In this document: positions 35,700-45,609 of the stretch, one piece after another
How positions within the stretch are numbered: the first letter of the stretch is position 1
Layout: the number at the start of each line of letters is the position of its first letter
Assembly: GCA_025403435.1 (NCBI GenBank)
Contig: CM046332.1
Location: 9,913,903-9,977,902, forward strand
DNA: 64,000 bases
Reading direction: 5' to 3'
Source of the DNA: Artocarpus heterophyllus
Taxonomy: Eukaryota; Streptophyta; Magnoliopsida; Rosales; Moraceae
Program-made: the position numbers and the translations under genes
The notes under the pieces: generated by a model
The model's database searches: none
The model's input: only the letters and a program-made list of their open reading frames with translations
Told to the model about the DNA's origin: nothing

Positions 35700-35852
35700 T
35701 AAGCCCAAACCGCAGCAATCCGCCCGCACTCAAACTGAAACCGCCCGCCATTTCACGAGCGGTTTCTGGGTTGGTTAATCGCCAACCCGCTATTTAAAAA
35801 AATCGACCCGCACATGCCCAAAAACTGCTAAACCGCCCGCTATTCACCCCTA
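35700..35852 (+). repeat. hAT 3' subterminal repeats and terminus
   Basis: Repeated CCGCCCGC, CCCGC and their complements cluster between 35705 and 35845. The terminus ATTCACCCCTA is followed by the AAATTTAG duplication. Confidence 0.75.
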
Positions 35853-36268
35853 AAATTTAGCAACGGAATGACCAAAATGAGATAAGTTGAATAGTTTAAG
35901 GGTGTAATTTATTACATTTAAAAATTCAAGAACCAAAATAAGATAAGTTATATAGTTTAGAGCCAAAAATGAAATTAACGTTAAAAGTTTGTATACCTAA
36001 ACTGTTTGAAACATCAATTGTAAATAATATTTTAAATTTAAAAACCTTAACATACTAAGATTTATAATGTAGTTATTTTTACTTTTTTTTTTTAACTATT
36101 GAAAGTTTTACATGTTTGTTATCAGTTAATCAATAGAACAACTTGGAACCAAATTACAAACGGGATTTACTCCAAAGGATTAAACAACCCGCCCACGGTT
36201 CAAAACAAGGGGGCCCCGCTCTCTTTAAGCTATGGAATCCCCCTCTATTCTTTTTCCCATCACACACT
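35853..36268. other. Right flank of hAT and upstream region of SNRNP27
   Basis: After the duplication come two copies of an ACCAAAAT(A/G)AGATAAGTT unit (35871 and 35932) that match the unit left of the hAT. The 100 bp before the SNRNP27 ATG is GC-richer and probably holds its promoter and 5' untranslated region. No clear TATA box is seen. Confidence 0.5.
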
Positions 36269-36937
36269 ATGGGCGACCGAGACCGAGACAGAAACCCGGA
36301 TAGAGCCCGAGAGCGGGAGCGAGACAGAGACCGCGACCGAGACCGAGACCGAGACAGAGAAAGACGGCGCGACAGGGACGACCGTGATCGTGGCCGCAGC
36401 AAGAGGTCCCACACTCCCGACCGAAGCCGATCCCGCCACGCCCGCTCTCCCGACGACCGGTACCGGTCCCGGTCCCGCTCCCGCACCCTCTCACGTTCCC
36501 GCTCTCCACCTCCGGAGGACCGGTCCCACCGCCGCCGCCACCACCACCGGACTCCCTCACCGGAGTCCCGCAAGCGCCACCGTCGCAACTCTGCCGCCGA
36601 GGACGAGAGGGAGCGGCAGAAGGCGGTGTCGGACTTCGTCGACGGGATTGCCAAGGAGCAGCAGAAGCAGAAGAGGCAGAGCGATACTGGTGGCGGCGGA
36701 GGTGGCAGAGAGAAAGAGGAGGAAGGAGGAGATGGAGAAGACGGAGAACTGAACGAGGACGAGATGGAGATGATGAAGATGATGGGGATTCCGACAGGGT
36801 TCGACTCAACCAAGGGAAAGCAGGTCGCTGGCGCTGACATCAGCGGCGTTAGGGTCGTCACTAAGCGCCAGCCCCGCCAGTACATGAACCGCCGCGGCGG
36901 ATTCAACCGCCCCTTGCCCGCCGAGCGCACTCGCTGA
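36269..36937 (+). CDS. SNRNP27: U4/U6.U5 snRNP 27 kDa protein
   Basis: The 222-residue frame from the ATG at 36269 starts [12 protein letters not shown]. The in-frame ATG at 36143 is less likely because the added 42 residues look untranslated. Residues 1-60 are an alternating Arg/Asp/Glu region, about 60-115 an RS-rich segment, then an acidic linker. The last 60 residues contain the signature [34 protein letters not shown]. This C-terminal block defines the SNRNP27 (RY1) family, a component of the U4/U6.U5 tri-snRNP in nuclear pre-mRNA splicing. The coding region is one intact exon, GC-rich unlike its surroundings. Introns may lie in the 3' untranslated region. Confidence 0.9.
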   Translation: MGDRDRDRNPDRARERERDRDRDRDRDRDRERRRDRDDRDRGRSKRSHTPDRSRSRHARSPDDRYRSRSRSRTLSRSRSPPPEDRSHRRRHHHRTPSPESRKRHRRNSAAEDERERQKAVSDFVDGIAKEQQKQKRQSDTGGGGGGREKEEEGGDGEDGELNEDEMEMMKMMGIPTGFDSTKGKQVAGADISGVRVVTKRQPRQYMNRRGGFNRPLPAERTR

Positions 36938-37967
36938 TACCGGTTAGGGTTTTGTTGCTCCTCCTCCAATTTTTGGTTTTTGCACTGAATTTTGAGCTCT
37001 GGTTTTGAGATAATCTATGGTTTAGGTTTTTGTTTAACGATGTGTTTGAATTGCTTTAGTTCATAGAAGCTAGTATAAGTTTTTTTGCTGTTTAGCACCT
37101 TAGCTTCTGTGTTAATCGCTGAAACTGGACTGGATAACTAGTTGCACTAAATTCAAGCTCTTGTTTTAGATTAATTATTAGAAAAATGCATCTGCAGAAA
37201 AAAAAAAAAAGAAGGCAAATGGTTGTGACAGAATGAAAACCAATGTGTATGACATGTCTCTTTGTTGCTTAGCTTTGCTAAAATTAGCCAAAATATGTAC
37301 AAGTGTTGTGTTACATTCCCTGTTTATCCATAATTTCATGGTTGTAGTAAGAACTTCTCTTTTGGTTAGCAATAAAACCTGTGTGTGCAATGGGATGAGG
37401 CAATGAAGAAAGGAACCCTGTGTGTCGTTAGTGCGCTAGTTGCAGTCTCGCCTTATGAAGTCAGGTTTTGCAAGACTTTCCGAATAGTAAGTAAGAAGAT
37501 TTATTGGTCCCTTTCTTTTCTTTTCTTTTCTTCAGCTAAACAACATATGGGTTCAGTTTCTATATTTAAAAGGAGGCAAGTTAGGTCCAATATCAAGTAT
37601 GGCGACTTCTTCTTGCTTGGGACTGGCCGCAGAAATGACATGAAACTTTGGTGACTTCAGATCCCTCATATTAGTCAAAGCTTCTTGTAGAAACTCATAA
37701 AAAATGGTTTTGCTCTTGCTCTTTGATTCTGATTATTGTATGAATAGTGTATCTTAAGTCAACTGAACTGGTGATGGTTTGTAGGAAGAGTGAAAACCAA
37801 CTATTGAGATGCTTTCTCTGTTTAGATCCACTAAATTAGTGAAAACCAGGTAACTGGCTGGCATAGTTTCACTATGCATTTTGATTTTTTAGGTAAAAAT
37901 AGCATCTGCTATTTATTCGTGGTCGTATTAGATAGAAATTTTCTCTTCAATTTTGGTAACAGAACTT
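36938..37967 (+). other. Probable 3' UTR/intron region of SNRNP27
   Basis: T-rich sequence after the stop codon. Part of it (about 37390-37880) is an old, diverged duplicate of a segment near 38728-39060: both have an AGGCAA/GGGAACAAAG-like start, a run of GTAAGAAG(G)ATTT and later TTCAGA-CC--TCATATTA. No protein family is recognised in the short open frames. Confidence 0.45.
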
Positions 37968-38641
37968 CACTTGCTCAGTGATAGAGAATGTGACCAACTT
38001 TCTGTTTTATTTCTTACTTTGGAAACTTTCTCCTAGACCACCTTTTGTGGATAATAGAGTGTGGATTTGTGATGCCACTGGTTTTTCATGCAATCCACGT
38101 GCCATGTGGAAGAGTATAAATCTGATTGTTTTGCGGGGTCATCTGGTCGGAGAGAAATTGGTGAATGTTCGAAGATAAGGAATTGTGAAAGAAGACCTTT
38201 TTGTGAAAACCAAGCTTTTGGCTTCTCTTTGGGCTACAGATCAGTCCTTTAAGGATTTCCCACTCTCCTTGATTATGTTAAGTTGAGAAGATATTTTGGT
38301 TAAAGTTTCAGTTTGTTCTATTTGTATTGTTCTTTGAGCTCTCGTTCAGCTTCTCTTTTGGGGTAGACAGATCATTCCTTAAAGGGTTTCCCACCTTGAT
38401 TATGTTGAGTTGGGAAGATATGTTGGTTTAAGTTTCAGTTTGTTCTATTTGTATTGTTCTTTGAGCCCTCGTTCTTGCTTGGGGCTGTTTTCTGCCCTCC
38501 TTTTTTTTATTTTGCTCTTTTTTTTTTAATGGATCTCTCATCCATCTCTCTGTTTGTTTATAGTTCCTTCATTGTTTAATAAAATTATCAGTTTAATGTG
38601 AAAAAAAAAGAAAAGAAAAAGAGCTCCACTTGCTCAGTGAT
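37968..38641 (+). mobile_element. 5'-truncated LINE tail with 15-bp TSD
   Basis: CACTTGCTCAGTGAT at 37968-37982 recurs exactly at 38627-38641. The segment between them ends in an A-rich tail (38601-38620). It begins with sequence whose translation (VWICDATGF, then RAMWKSINLIVL and further on LLASLWATD, with stops) weakly resembles the far C-terminus of plant LINE ORF2. Target duplication, A tail and 5' truncation are the hallmarks of target-primed LINE insertion. The protein similarity is weak; the duplication is firm. Confidence 0.65.
38220..38472. repeat. Tandem duplication inside the LINE tail
   Basis: A unit of about 125 bp, containing TTGGTTTAAGTTTCAGTTTG-like sequence and ATTTGTATTGTTCTTTGAGC, occurs twice in a row with a few differences. 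Confidence 0.8.
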
Positions 38642-40300
38642 TTAGATTATACTTTGTTTAATCTTCAATGTGTTACTGTTCAAGTGGAGAAATTTGGTAG
38701 ATGTTTCTGATAGTAAACCGGCATGCCTAATAGGATAAGGGAACAAAGAGGCGGCATTTGTGTAATGACATTAGAGTGCAAGTCTTACTCTCTTTTTTAC
38801 TTGTAGGTTTACTGGACTTTTTTGGAAAGTAAGAAGGATTTCTGGCCCTTTGTTTTCTTTTCTTTAGCTGGCCAATTTATCAGCTCAAATTACAAGTTTA
38901 GAGGGCGCTTGGTCTTATGCCTTAGTTTCCAATATCTACTGTGGGTACTTTTTTCTGCTTAGTGATTGGCTGGAGTAGTGGCATGATTATTTAGAAAAGA
39001 TAGTTTCAGACCTATCATATTAATCTAGCTACTTCAAAAACTTAAGGATTGTCTGCATTGAAAATTTATTGATAATCATCTTGCAGAGTATTACCGTTTC
39101 GTAATTCAGGTAAAAAGAAAAAAAGGCAGAAAGAGCTTAACTAAATAAATTTGATAAGGGCAATTTAACTTATCATGTTAGAGATCAGAAATCTTTAAAC
39201 CTAAGATTGGATTTTGTCTTGATTACAAAATTCTACTTATTGGTGGCTATTAGCACATGAAGCAGGGAGGTGGAAATTATTATTATGGATATTGGTTGCT
39301 ACTTGCTAATTTATGGAACTTGCGGAAGAATATTGGGTCATTTTTTTTTTTTTTTGGTAGCCTAACATAGTTCCGATTATGTAAAAAGTCAGTTGTATTT
39401 TCCAAATATGTTCTCTGTTTTATAAACTTTTCAGATAAGGTAATGCCATATAGGTTACCATATATGTCCTATTGAACATGCTGGCTTTGAGGAGGGATAA
39501 AGTGCTTCTGGTTTAATTAGTAACCGTCACTTTTACTTGAGATTCAGAAAGAGATTTAAAACTTGTTTCTTTTCTCTGAGACTTTCATTTTCTCCAACAA
39601 AGAAAACTTGGATTTTGTTTTTCCCCTTGCTAAAGGGAGAAGAATAGGTATCTGGTCAAGTGAGAAGAACTAATCGAGTGATTGGCAGTTTCATGTTTGC
39701 TATGTTCTAAACTTTATATTATAAGTAACTGAATAGATCTATAAAAACCTGCTGATTAACTTTGTTTCCTGCACCCTATATTTTTTTCTTGCTTTGTTCA
39801 ATTTAGAGTAATTATTGTAGGTAGGGAGGATAGAAATGAAAGAATTGCTTTAGATTGGCTTTAGTGCAGACATGCCTTTACATATATGTCTGGCTCAAAT
39901 TTTCAACAAAGTTATTGTAGGATGGGGGTTTTTAACCCAAAGCTTGTTTCACGAGTTATGCTTACATGGTTCACAATTAATATTTGATAAAAGGGAATCT
40001 CAGTTTGTATACCTATTTGTTGCGACATCTGAAGAACTTTGCCCCTAAATCCTGAAACTGTGTACAGGATACTGGATGATTTGAGGATTCTCTGTTTTCT
40101 GCTGTTTCTGAAAACTTGCTGATTTTGTTTAGTGTCTAGGCTACCCTTTTAGGATAGTCCTTAATCTCATCTAATCCTACCTGTAGTTTATGTACATTCT
40201 CCCCCTGGTAGTTTGAATGCCCTGGTAGACCGTGCACCGTTTTACTCTTTTCCTTTTAGTGTTTGATGTTCATTAATTTGTGGCTTTCTTCCTTCAACAG
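38642..40300 (+). other. T-rich region downstream of LINE, no gene
   Basis: Looks like plant intron or 3' untranslated sequence (T-rich, no long open frame). It ends in a polypyrimidine stretch and CTTCAACAG at 40292-40300, a good splice acceptor. Confidence 0.45.
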
Positions 40301-40373
40301 ATGGTTGTTTCCCAAAGGCCAAATCTGAATCAGATGCTTCAAAGCCATCAATTGGGATCGACGACTAAAGCCG
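40301..40373 (+). other. Putative small downstream exon
   Basis: This 73-bp segment lies between an acceptor (TTCCTTCAACAG) and a donor (GTAAGA at 40374). It is less T-rich than its flanks and has a short open frame ending in a stop at the donor. It could be a 3' untranslated exon of SNRNP27 or a short alternative end. RNA data would be needed to assign it. Confidence 0.35.
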
Positions 40374-40740
40374 TGTAAGACTTGATTTCTTTTTTCGCAA
40401 TTACTACCTGTGAGACAGATATTCCGGTGGTGTATGAGTTAAACCTGGTCTCATTGATTACATTCATGTATTGAATGCAGAATTAGCATCTGAATCATCT
40501 TTTGTGCTAACTCCAAGACGTATGCTTACTACCAGTTTACCATGCAATGGCATGAATATACAATCGTTGTCTCTGTTAGTCTATTTAGATTTTTTCACTT
40601 TTCACCCACGTTATTAGTGTGACGTCCACTATAAAATCTAGTCATTCATCTGTACCCAGTCTCTAAAAATGGTATTCCTTTAAATGAAGAGAGAACTTGA
40701 ATAGGAAGCATAATATCAGACACCAGTGATCCAGGGTGCC

Positions 40741-42899
40741 TGTCACGCCCGGAGTACGGGAGGTGACGTGGCAGATTATTTAAATTAATTAAATAAGAAT
40801 TTAGTTAAAACTAATGGTTTGAGAATCAAATTAAGTGAGAAATAAGAAGATTTCAACCACATTTTATAAAAGAGTTTATAAAATATTAAGCAAATAATAA
40901 AAATTAATAAAGAACCGCGAGTATGGGTTCTACAACCCATAACTTGTGCACACACATGGTACTGACAATATCATAAATACAATTACAGTCCAAATACAAA
41001 TAAAGTTAAGTCTTACATGCATTGATTAAATAAAACAAAATATAAATCAATCCTCTTATTGATCCTGAGTTCGGTCCGAAGAATCCTCTCCAAATCTAAA
41101 TGGGAAACCACCTAGAGGGGGAAATTTAAAACAATAAAACGTGAGCGGAAGGCTCAGTAGGACTATGTTTTATAAAATAATTTAATTTAAAGAAATATTT
41201 CATTGTTTAGGAGTACCCAATAGAAACCTTAAATAAATAAATAAATAAACAATTTTGAATAGAACCGTCCTGACCTAGAACCGTCTACTCGCACAATCAG
41301 AAATATCATTTTTCTTTTCCTAGGCAAACCATAATATCACTACCGTAGTGACCCAGTTGAGTTTCGGGGCCTGCCCCCAAGGTCGATAGCTACACGACCC
41401 GATCTCTGATATGGCATCACGCCTATATGTTTATTATCATCATCATTCAAAACCCAATTACCGAGTGTTGTCATTTATATTCATTATGAAGTTCATTTTA
41501 GTTCACGGTATATCAAAATATAACCGATAAATTCATTTTTCAAACAACCGTTGAAATCATTTTAATAGAAATCCTTTTTAAGGCCAAATCATTTCAAAAC
41601 CAGGCTACCAAAGAAATAGGATAAAAGTCCTACCTCAATACTCGTGCCGGTGCCCCACACCGTAATCCCGGTCCGCTATACGTTAGCTCCGTAGAACCAC
41701 GAACGATCCTAGATACAAACTAAGTCGATCAATAACTAGTTTGAGACATTTTATGTCACTAAATCATTTCATGATGTCCTAGTGTGCCATTTGTATCATT
41801 AAAATCATTCTATAAGGTTGGAATTTAAATCAGGGTTCAAAATAGTGAAAACGGGTAAAAAATCATAAAAATTTTCATGCCTCGTTCGGCCTGCCGGAAT
41901 CCCTGCTTCGGCCGGCCGAACTGCACAGTTCGGCCTGCCGGAAGCAAAGTTCGGTCGGCCTGAGCAATTTCCAGGTTCGGCCTGCCGGACTGAAGAACAC
42001 CGGCTTGCCGATCCCTGTTTCGGCCTGCCGAACACGCACTTCGGCCTGCCGAACTGGGAAAACCCAGAAATTCCAGCCACGAGTTTCGATTTCCCCAAAA
42101 CCCAAATTTTGATTCTAACATGTTTTTCTCAAATCCCAAGCATAGAAAACATTCATAGATGATAGAAAAACATATTTAGACACTTTAAAACTCATTTAAA
42201 CAAGATTCAAACACAAAAATCCTGAAAATCCAAAAATAGAAAAAATTGAGGAAAAAAGAAAAATCTTGAATTCAATCCATTTTTCTTCAATCTAAGCTTA
42301 GATTCTAGTTGTTTTAAGTTCATTTAACTCAAATCCAAGGTTTTCTAAGCTTAAACAAACCTAGATTTCAAAAATGCACAAAATTGAAAATTTTGGAAAA
42401 AGTTTAGAAATTTCAAATCTAATCTCGAATCGAAGCTTCAATCCGCGTTCTCGGTTGCCAAATCATGTCCCCGGGCCTCCTCCTTGCTATCTCGAAGCTT
42501 GGATTCGAAATGGGGTTTAAAAATTTGAGAGAGATGTAGAGAGAGAGAGAGTGCCGAGAGAGATCAAGAGAGAGAGAGAGAGTGTCGTGAGAGTGAGGAG
42601 AGAGAGAGAGGGAAAGGAAATAAATAGAGAAAATCGGTGGGCGGTTTTACTGTGCGAAAACCATGTGCCGCCCACGGTTTTGTAAAACGGAGTATTTTTA
42701 ACATTTTACAAATTGTTGTGTTTTAAAACTCAAAACATCATTTTAAAACAATAAGTAATCATTTGAATGCATCAATTTAACAAAACGACCAAAATTTAAA
42801 ATCCAACCAAATAATCTAATTAATGTTAAAACATTAATTATGGCACACTAATTCATCATTTATATTACATTAACATTAAATAAATTTCGGGGCGTTACA
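40741..42899 (-). repeat. 3' LTR of the Tekay-like element
   Basis: Reads on the minus strand from TGTAACGCCCCG (42899) to GGGCGTGACA (40741), 2.16 kb. It contains a GA-rich tract at 42530-42612 (a CT-rich leader on the minus strand), an array of TTCGGCCTGCCGAA-type palindromes at 41879-42060 and a TGAGC/GCTCA hairpin at 41142-41156. Confidence 0.8.
41879..42060. repeat. Array of TTCGGCCTGCCGAA palindromes
   Basis: About eight imperfect copies of a 14-bp interrupted palindrome (6-bp arms TTCGGC/GCCGAA) lie within 180 bp. Perfect copies are near 42030 and 42040. Related motifs occur in other LTR families of this window. Confidence 0.85.
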
Positions 42900-42959
42900 A
42901 ATCTCCACCCCTAAAAGAAATTTCGCCCTCGAAATTTACAACTCATCTAAAAAACAAAA

Positions 42960-45312
42960 CAAATGCGGATACAATTCCCGCATACTCGACTCTAGTTCCC
43001 AAGTGGCTTCATCAACCCCATGATGCTGCCACACGACTTTTACCAACGGTATCTCACGACGACGCAAGCTAATCACTTTCTAGTCGATAATCTGAATCGG
43101 CACTTCTTCGTACGTCGTATCCTCTTGAACCTGCACATCGCGAAACGAAACTATCTTACTCTGCTCAGGTGGACACTTCCTAAGCATTGACACATGAAAT
43201 ACATCGTGAACATGAGAAAGTTCGGGCGGAAGATCAAGCCGATAAGCGACCACACCAACACGCTGAGTGATCTCGAACGGCCCAATATACCTCGGTGCGA
43301 GCTTCCCACTCACTCCGAACCGCATAGTTCCCTTACGAGACGATACCCTCAAGAGAACGAAATCTCCAACCGCGAACTCTAAAGGTTTACGTCTCCTATC
43401 CGCGTAGCTCTTCTGTCGACTCTGAGTTGCCCTCAACCGAGCTTGAATCACCGCGACTTTCTCGTTGCTATCACGAATCTCATCCGGCCCAAGAATAACC
43501 CTATCTTCCGGCTCGGCCCAACACACAGGTGATCGACACGGTCGCCCATACAACGCCTCAAACGGTGCCATGCCAATGCTCGCTTGATAACTATTGTTAT
43601 ACGCGAACTCCGCCAGATGCAAACATTGCTTCCAATTCCCGCCGAAGTCCAACGCACAGGCACGCAACATATCCTCGAGAATCTGAATAACCCGCTCAGA
43701 CTGCCCATCAGTCTGAGGATGAAACGCCGTACTGAAGTTCAAATCCGTACCTAAAGCCTTCTGAAAACTCCTCCAGTACTTAGCATTAAACCTGGTGTCT
43801 CAATCAGAGGTGATGGACAAAGGAACTCCATGCAACCTCACAATGTTCTGCATATACAACTCCCCGAGAACCTTCCTAGAACACGTCGACCTAAACGGAA
43901 TGAAATGCGTCGATTTCGTCAACCTGTCGACCACAACCCAAACTGCATCGTGCTGCTGCTCCGTCCTCGGCAATCTTGTGAGAAAATCCATCGTCACATG
44001 CTCCCATTTCCACCCTGGAATAGGAAGCGGCTGAAGCTGACCTGCAGGCTTCTGATGCTCGGCTTTCACCTGAAGACACGTCGAACACTTGGCCACGTAC
44101 TCTCGAACATCTTTCTTCATGCCTCTCCACCAATACTGCCTCTTCAAATCACGATACATCTTGGTGCCCCCCGGATGAATAGCGAACTAAGACCTATGAG
44201 CTTCGTCCAAAACGGCTTTCGTCACCTCGGCAATAACTGGAACTGCAAGACGCTCCTGGAAGTACAACGATCCATCTGCATGCACGCTCCATTCCTTGAA
44301 CTGCTCCCCGTTATGAATCCGTGACCAAATCCCCTGCAAATGCCGATCCTGCCACTGACTTTGCTTCACCATCCGAACAAGAGCTGGAGTCGCTTCCACA
44401 TGATACACCGAAACTCGATCACAATCTTCATGATACCGTAGTCTAAACTCGATCACTGTCGCATCCCTGCTCTAGTCCTCAAAAACCAAACAAGCTAGAA
44501 TCCCTGAAGACTTCTTGCTAAGCGCGTCCGCGACCACATTAGCTTTCCCGGGATGATACTGCAACGCAAAATCATAATCCTCCATATACTCGATCCATCT
44601 ACGCTGCCTCAGATTAAGATCCCTCTGAGTGAACAAATATCTCAAACTCTTGTGATTGGAGAAGACCTGAAACGACGCTCCATACAAGTAACATCTCCAA
44701 ATCTTCAACGCGTAAATCACCGCCGTAAGCTCAAAATCATGAGTAGGATAATTTCGCTCGTGAGGTCGTAGCTGTCTCGATCCGTACGCAACCACATGTC
44801 CATGCTGCATCAACACGCATCCAAGTCTGCGCCCTGAAGCATCCGCATAAACCTCATACGGCTCGTCACTGCTAGGAATAACCAACACTGGAGCTGAGGT
44901 CAACCGGTTCTTCAATTCCTGAAAAGCAAGCTCACAATCTTCATTCCACTCAAACCTGACATTTTTCTTGATCAATCTCGTCAACGGAGCTGCAATCTTC
45001 AAAAAATCCTTTACAAATTTCCTGTAATATCCAGCAAGACCCAAGAAGCTGCGAATCTCCTGCTACATTCCTTGGTCGTTCCCACTCCAATATAGCTTCA
45101 ATCTTGGACAGATCCACAGAAATACCATGCTCCGAGATAACATGACCCAGAAACTTGACCTCAGTTAACCAGAACTCACACTTTTCCCTCTTAGCATACA
45201 ACTAGGTGCTCCCGCAGGGTCTGAAGCACGATCCAGAGATGCTGCTCATGCTCCTCCCAAGTCTTAGAATACACAAGAATATCATCGATGAACACGATCA
45301 CTAACGTTGGAA
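42960..45312 (-). pseudogene. Tekay-like pol: RT end, RNase H, integrase
   Basis: From high to low coordinates: the reverse-transcriptase motif VFIDDILVYSKT near 45290; KCEFWLTEVKFLGHVISEHG (45100-45195); the RNase H region [10 protein letters not shown] to [14 protein letters not shown] (44472-45044); integrase zinc site and core with WWRGMKKDV, CSTCLQVK, MDFLTRLP and FHPQTDGQSERVIQ (43080-44160); and a tail HGVDEATWELES (42960-43060). At least two frameshifts and several stops, including one after PLSITSD and one after QIID, break the frame. It would have copied and integrated the element. Confidence 0.85.
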
Positions 45313-45604
45313 AATGAGGGGAAGAGCTTTGTCATTACAATGTTGGGGGAAAAGGGTCAAGGATCTTCACTGTCCGAATGTGCGAGGGACCTTGCAACAA
45401 AACTCACAATAGCCAACCCAGCTCACACAAATAGCACGAATAAGAACAGAAATGGAAAGGAATTGGGATATGATATTTGATTTAAATTGGAGGAAAACTG
45501 ATAAAGAGCTACAAAGAAAAATTTGCTGCTAAAAATGCAAAGAAAAGGATAAGGGTTTCGAGGACCCTTTAACCCAACGTCCATTCACACAAGTCAGACC
45601 TGAG
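45313..45604. other. Unassigned relic left of copia element 2
   Basis: About 290 bp that is neither the gypsy element nor the copia element. It continues on the far side of the copia insertion at 55211. No protein similarity is seen. It may be part of another, older repeat. Confidence 0.4.
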
Positions 45605-45609
45605 CCCTC
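45605..45609. repeat. Target duplication CCCTC of copia element 2
   Basis: CCCTC at 45605-45609 matches CCCTC at 55206-55210 exactly. Confidence 0.85.

Larger units (their letters stand above)
15132..35852 (+). mobile_element. hAT transposon with three nested insertions
   Basis: The left end reads TAGAGCTGCACAAAA and the right end, on the minus strand, TAGGGGTGAATAGCG, similar short terminal inverted repeats. Flanking 8-mers are GAATTTAG (15124-15131) and AAATTTAG (35853-35860), a 7/8 target duplication of the size hAT elements make. Both ends carry GCCCGCC-rich subterminal sequence. Removing the copia element, the gypsy solo LTR, the copia solo LTR and their duplications leaves about 5.7 kb. 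Inside are a broken BED-finger/hAT transposase (27535-35163) and PDCD5-like exons (26234-26512). Confidence 0.75.
40741..45312 (-). mobile_element. Tekay-like Ty3/gypsy element, 5'-truncated
   Basis: On the minus strand: end of reverse transcriptase, RNase H, integrase, chromodomain-like tail, polypurine tract AGGGGTGGAGATT, then a 3' LTR. The domain order makes it Ty3/gypsy. LTR ends TGTAACGCCCC/GGGCGTGACA and the integrase tail fit the Tekay chromoviruses. The rest of reverse transcriptase, protease, gag and the 5' LTR are missing; similarity stops near 45312. Many stops show it is old. Confidence 0.8.

Noticed and set aside
36099..36969. Long open frames in other frames and on the minus strand over SNRNP27
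   Set aside because: They are shadows of the Arg/Ser-rich repetitive codons of the true frame, which alone has family similarity.
41879..42060. CRISPR-like array
   Set aside because: Spacers are irregular and very short, the motif is a degenerate palindrome and the genome is eukaryotic.
41805..42139. Three overlapping minus-strand frames with repeated GRP motifs
   Set aside because: The repeats come from translating the palindromic DNA array inside the LTR; there is no start context or family.
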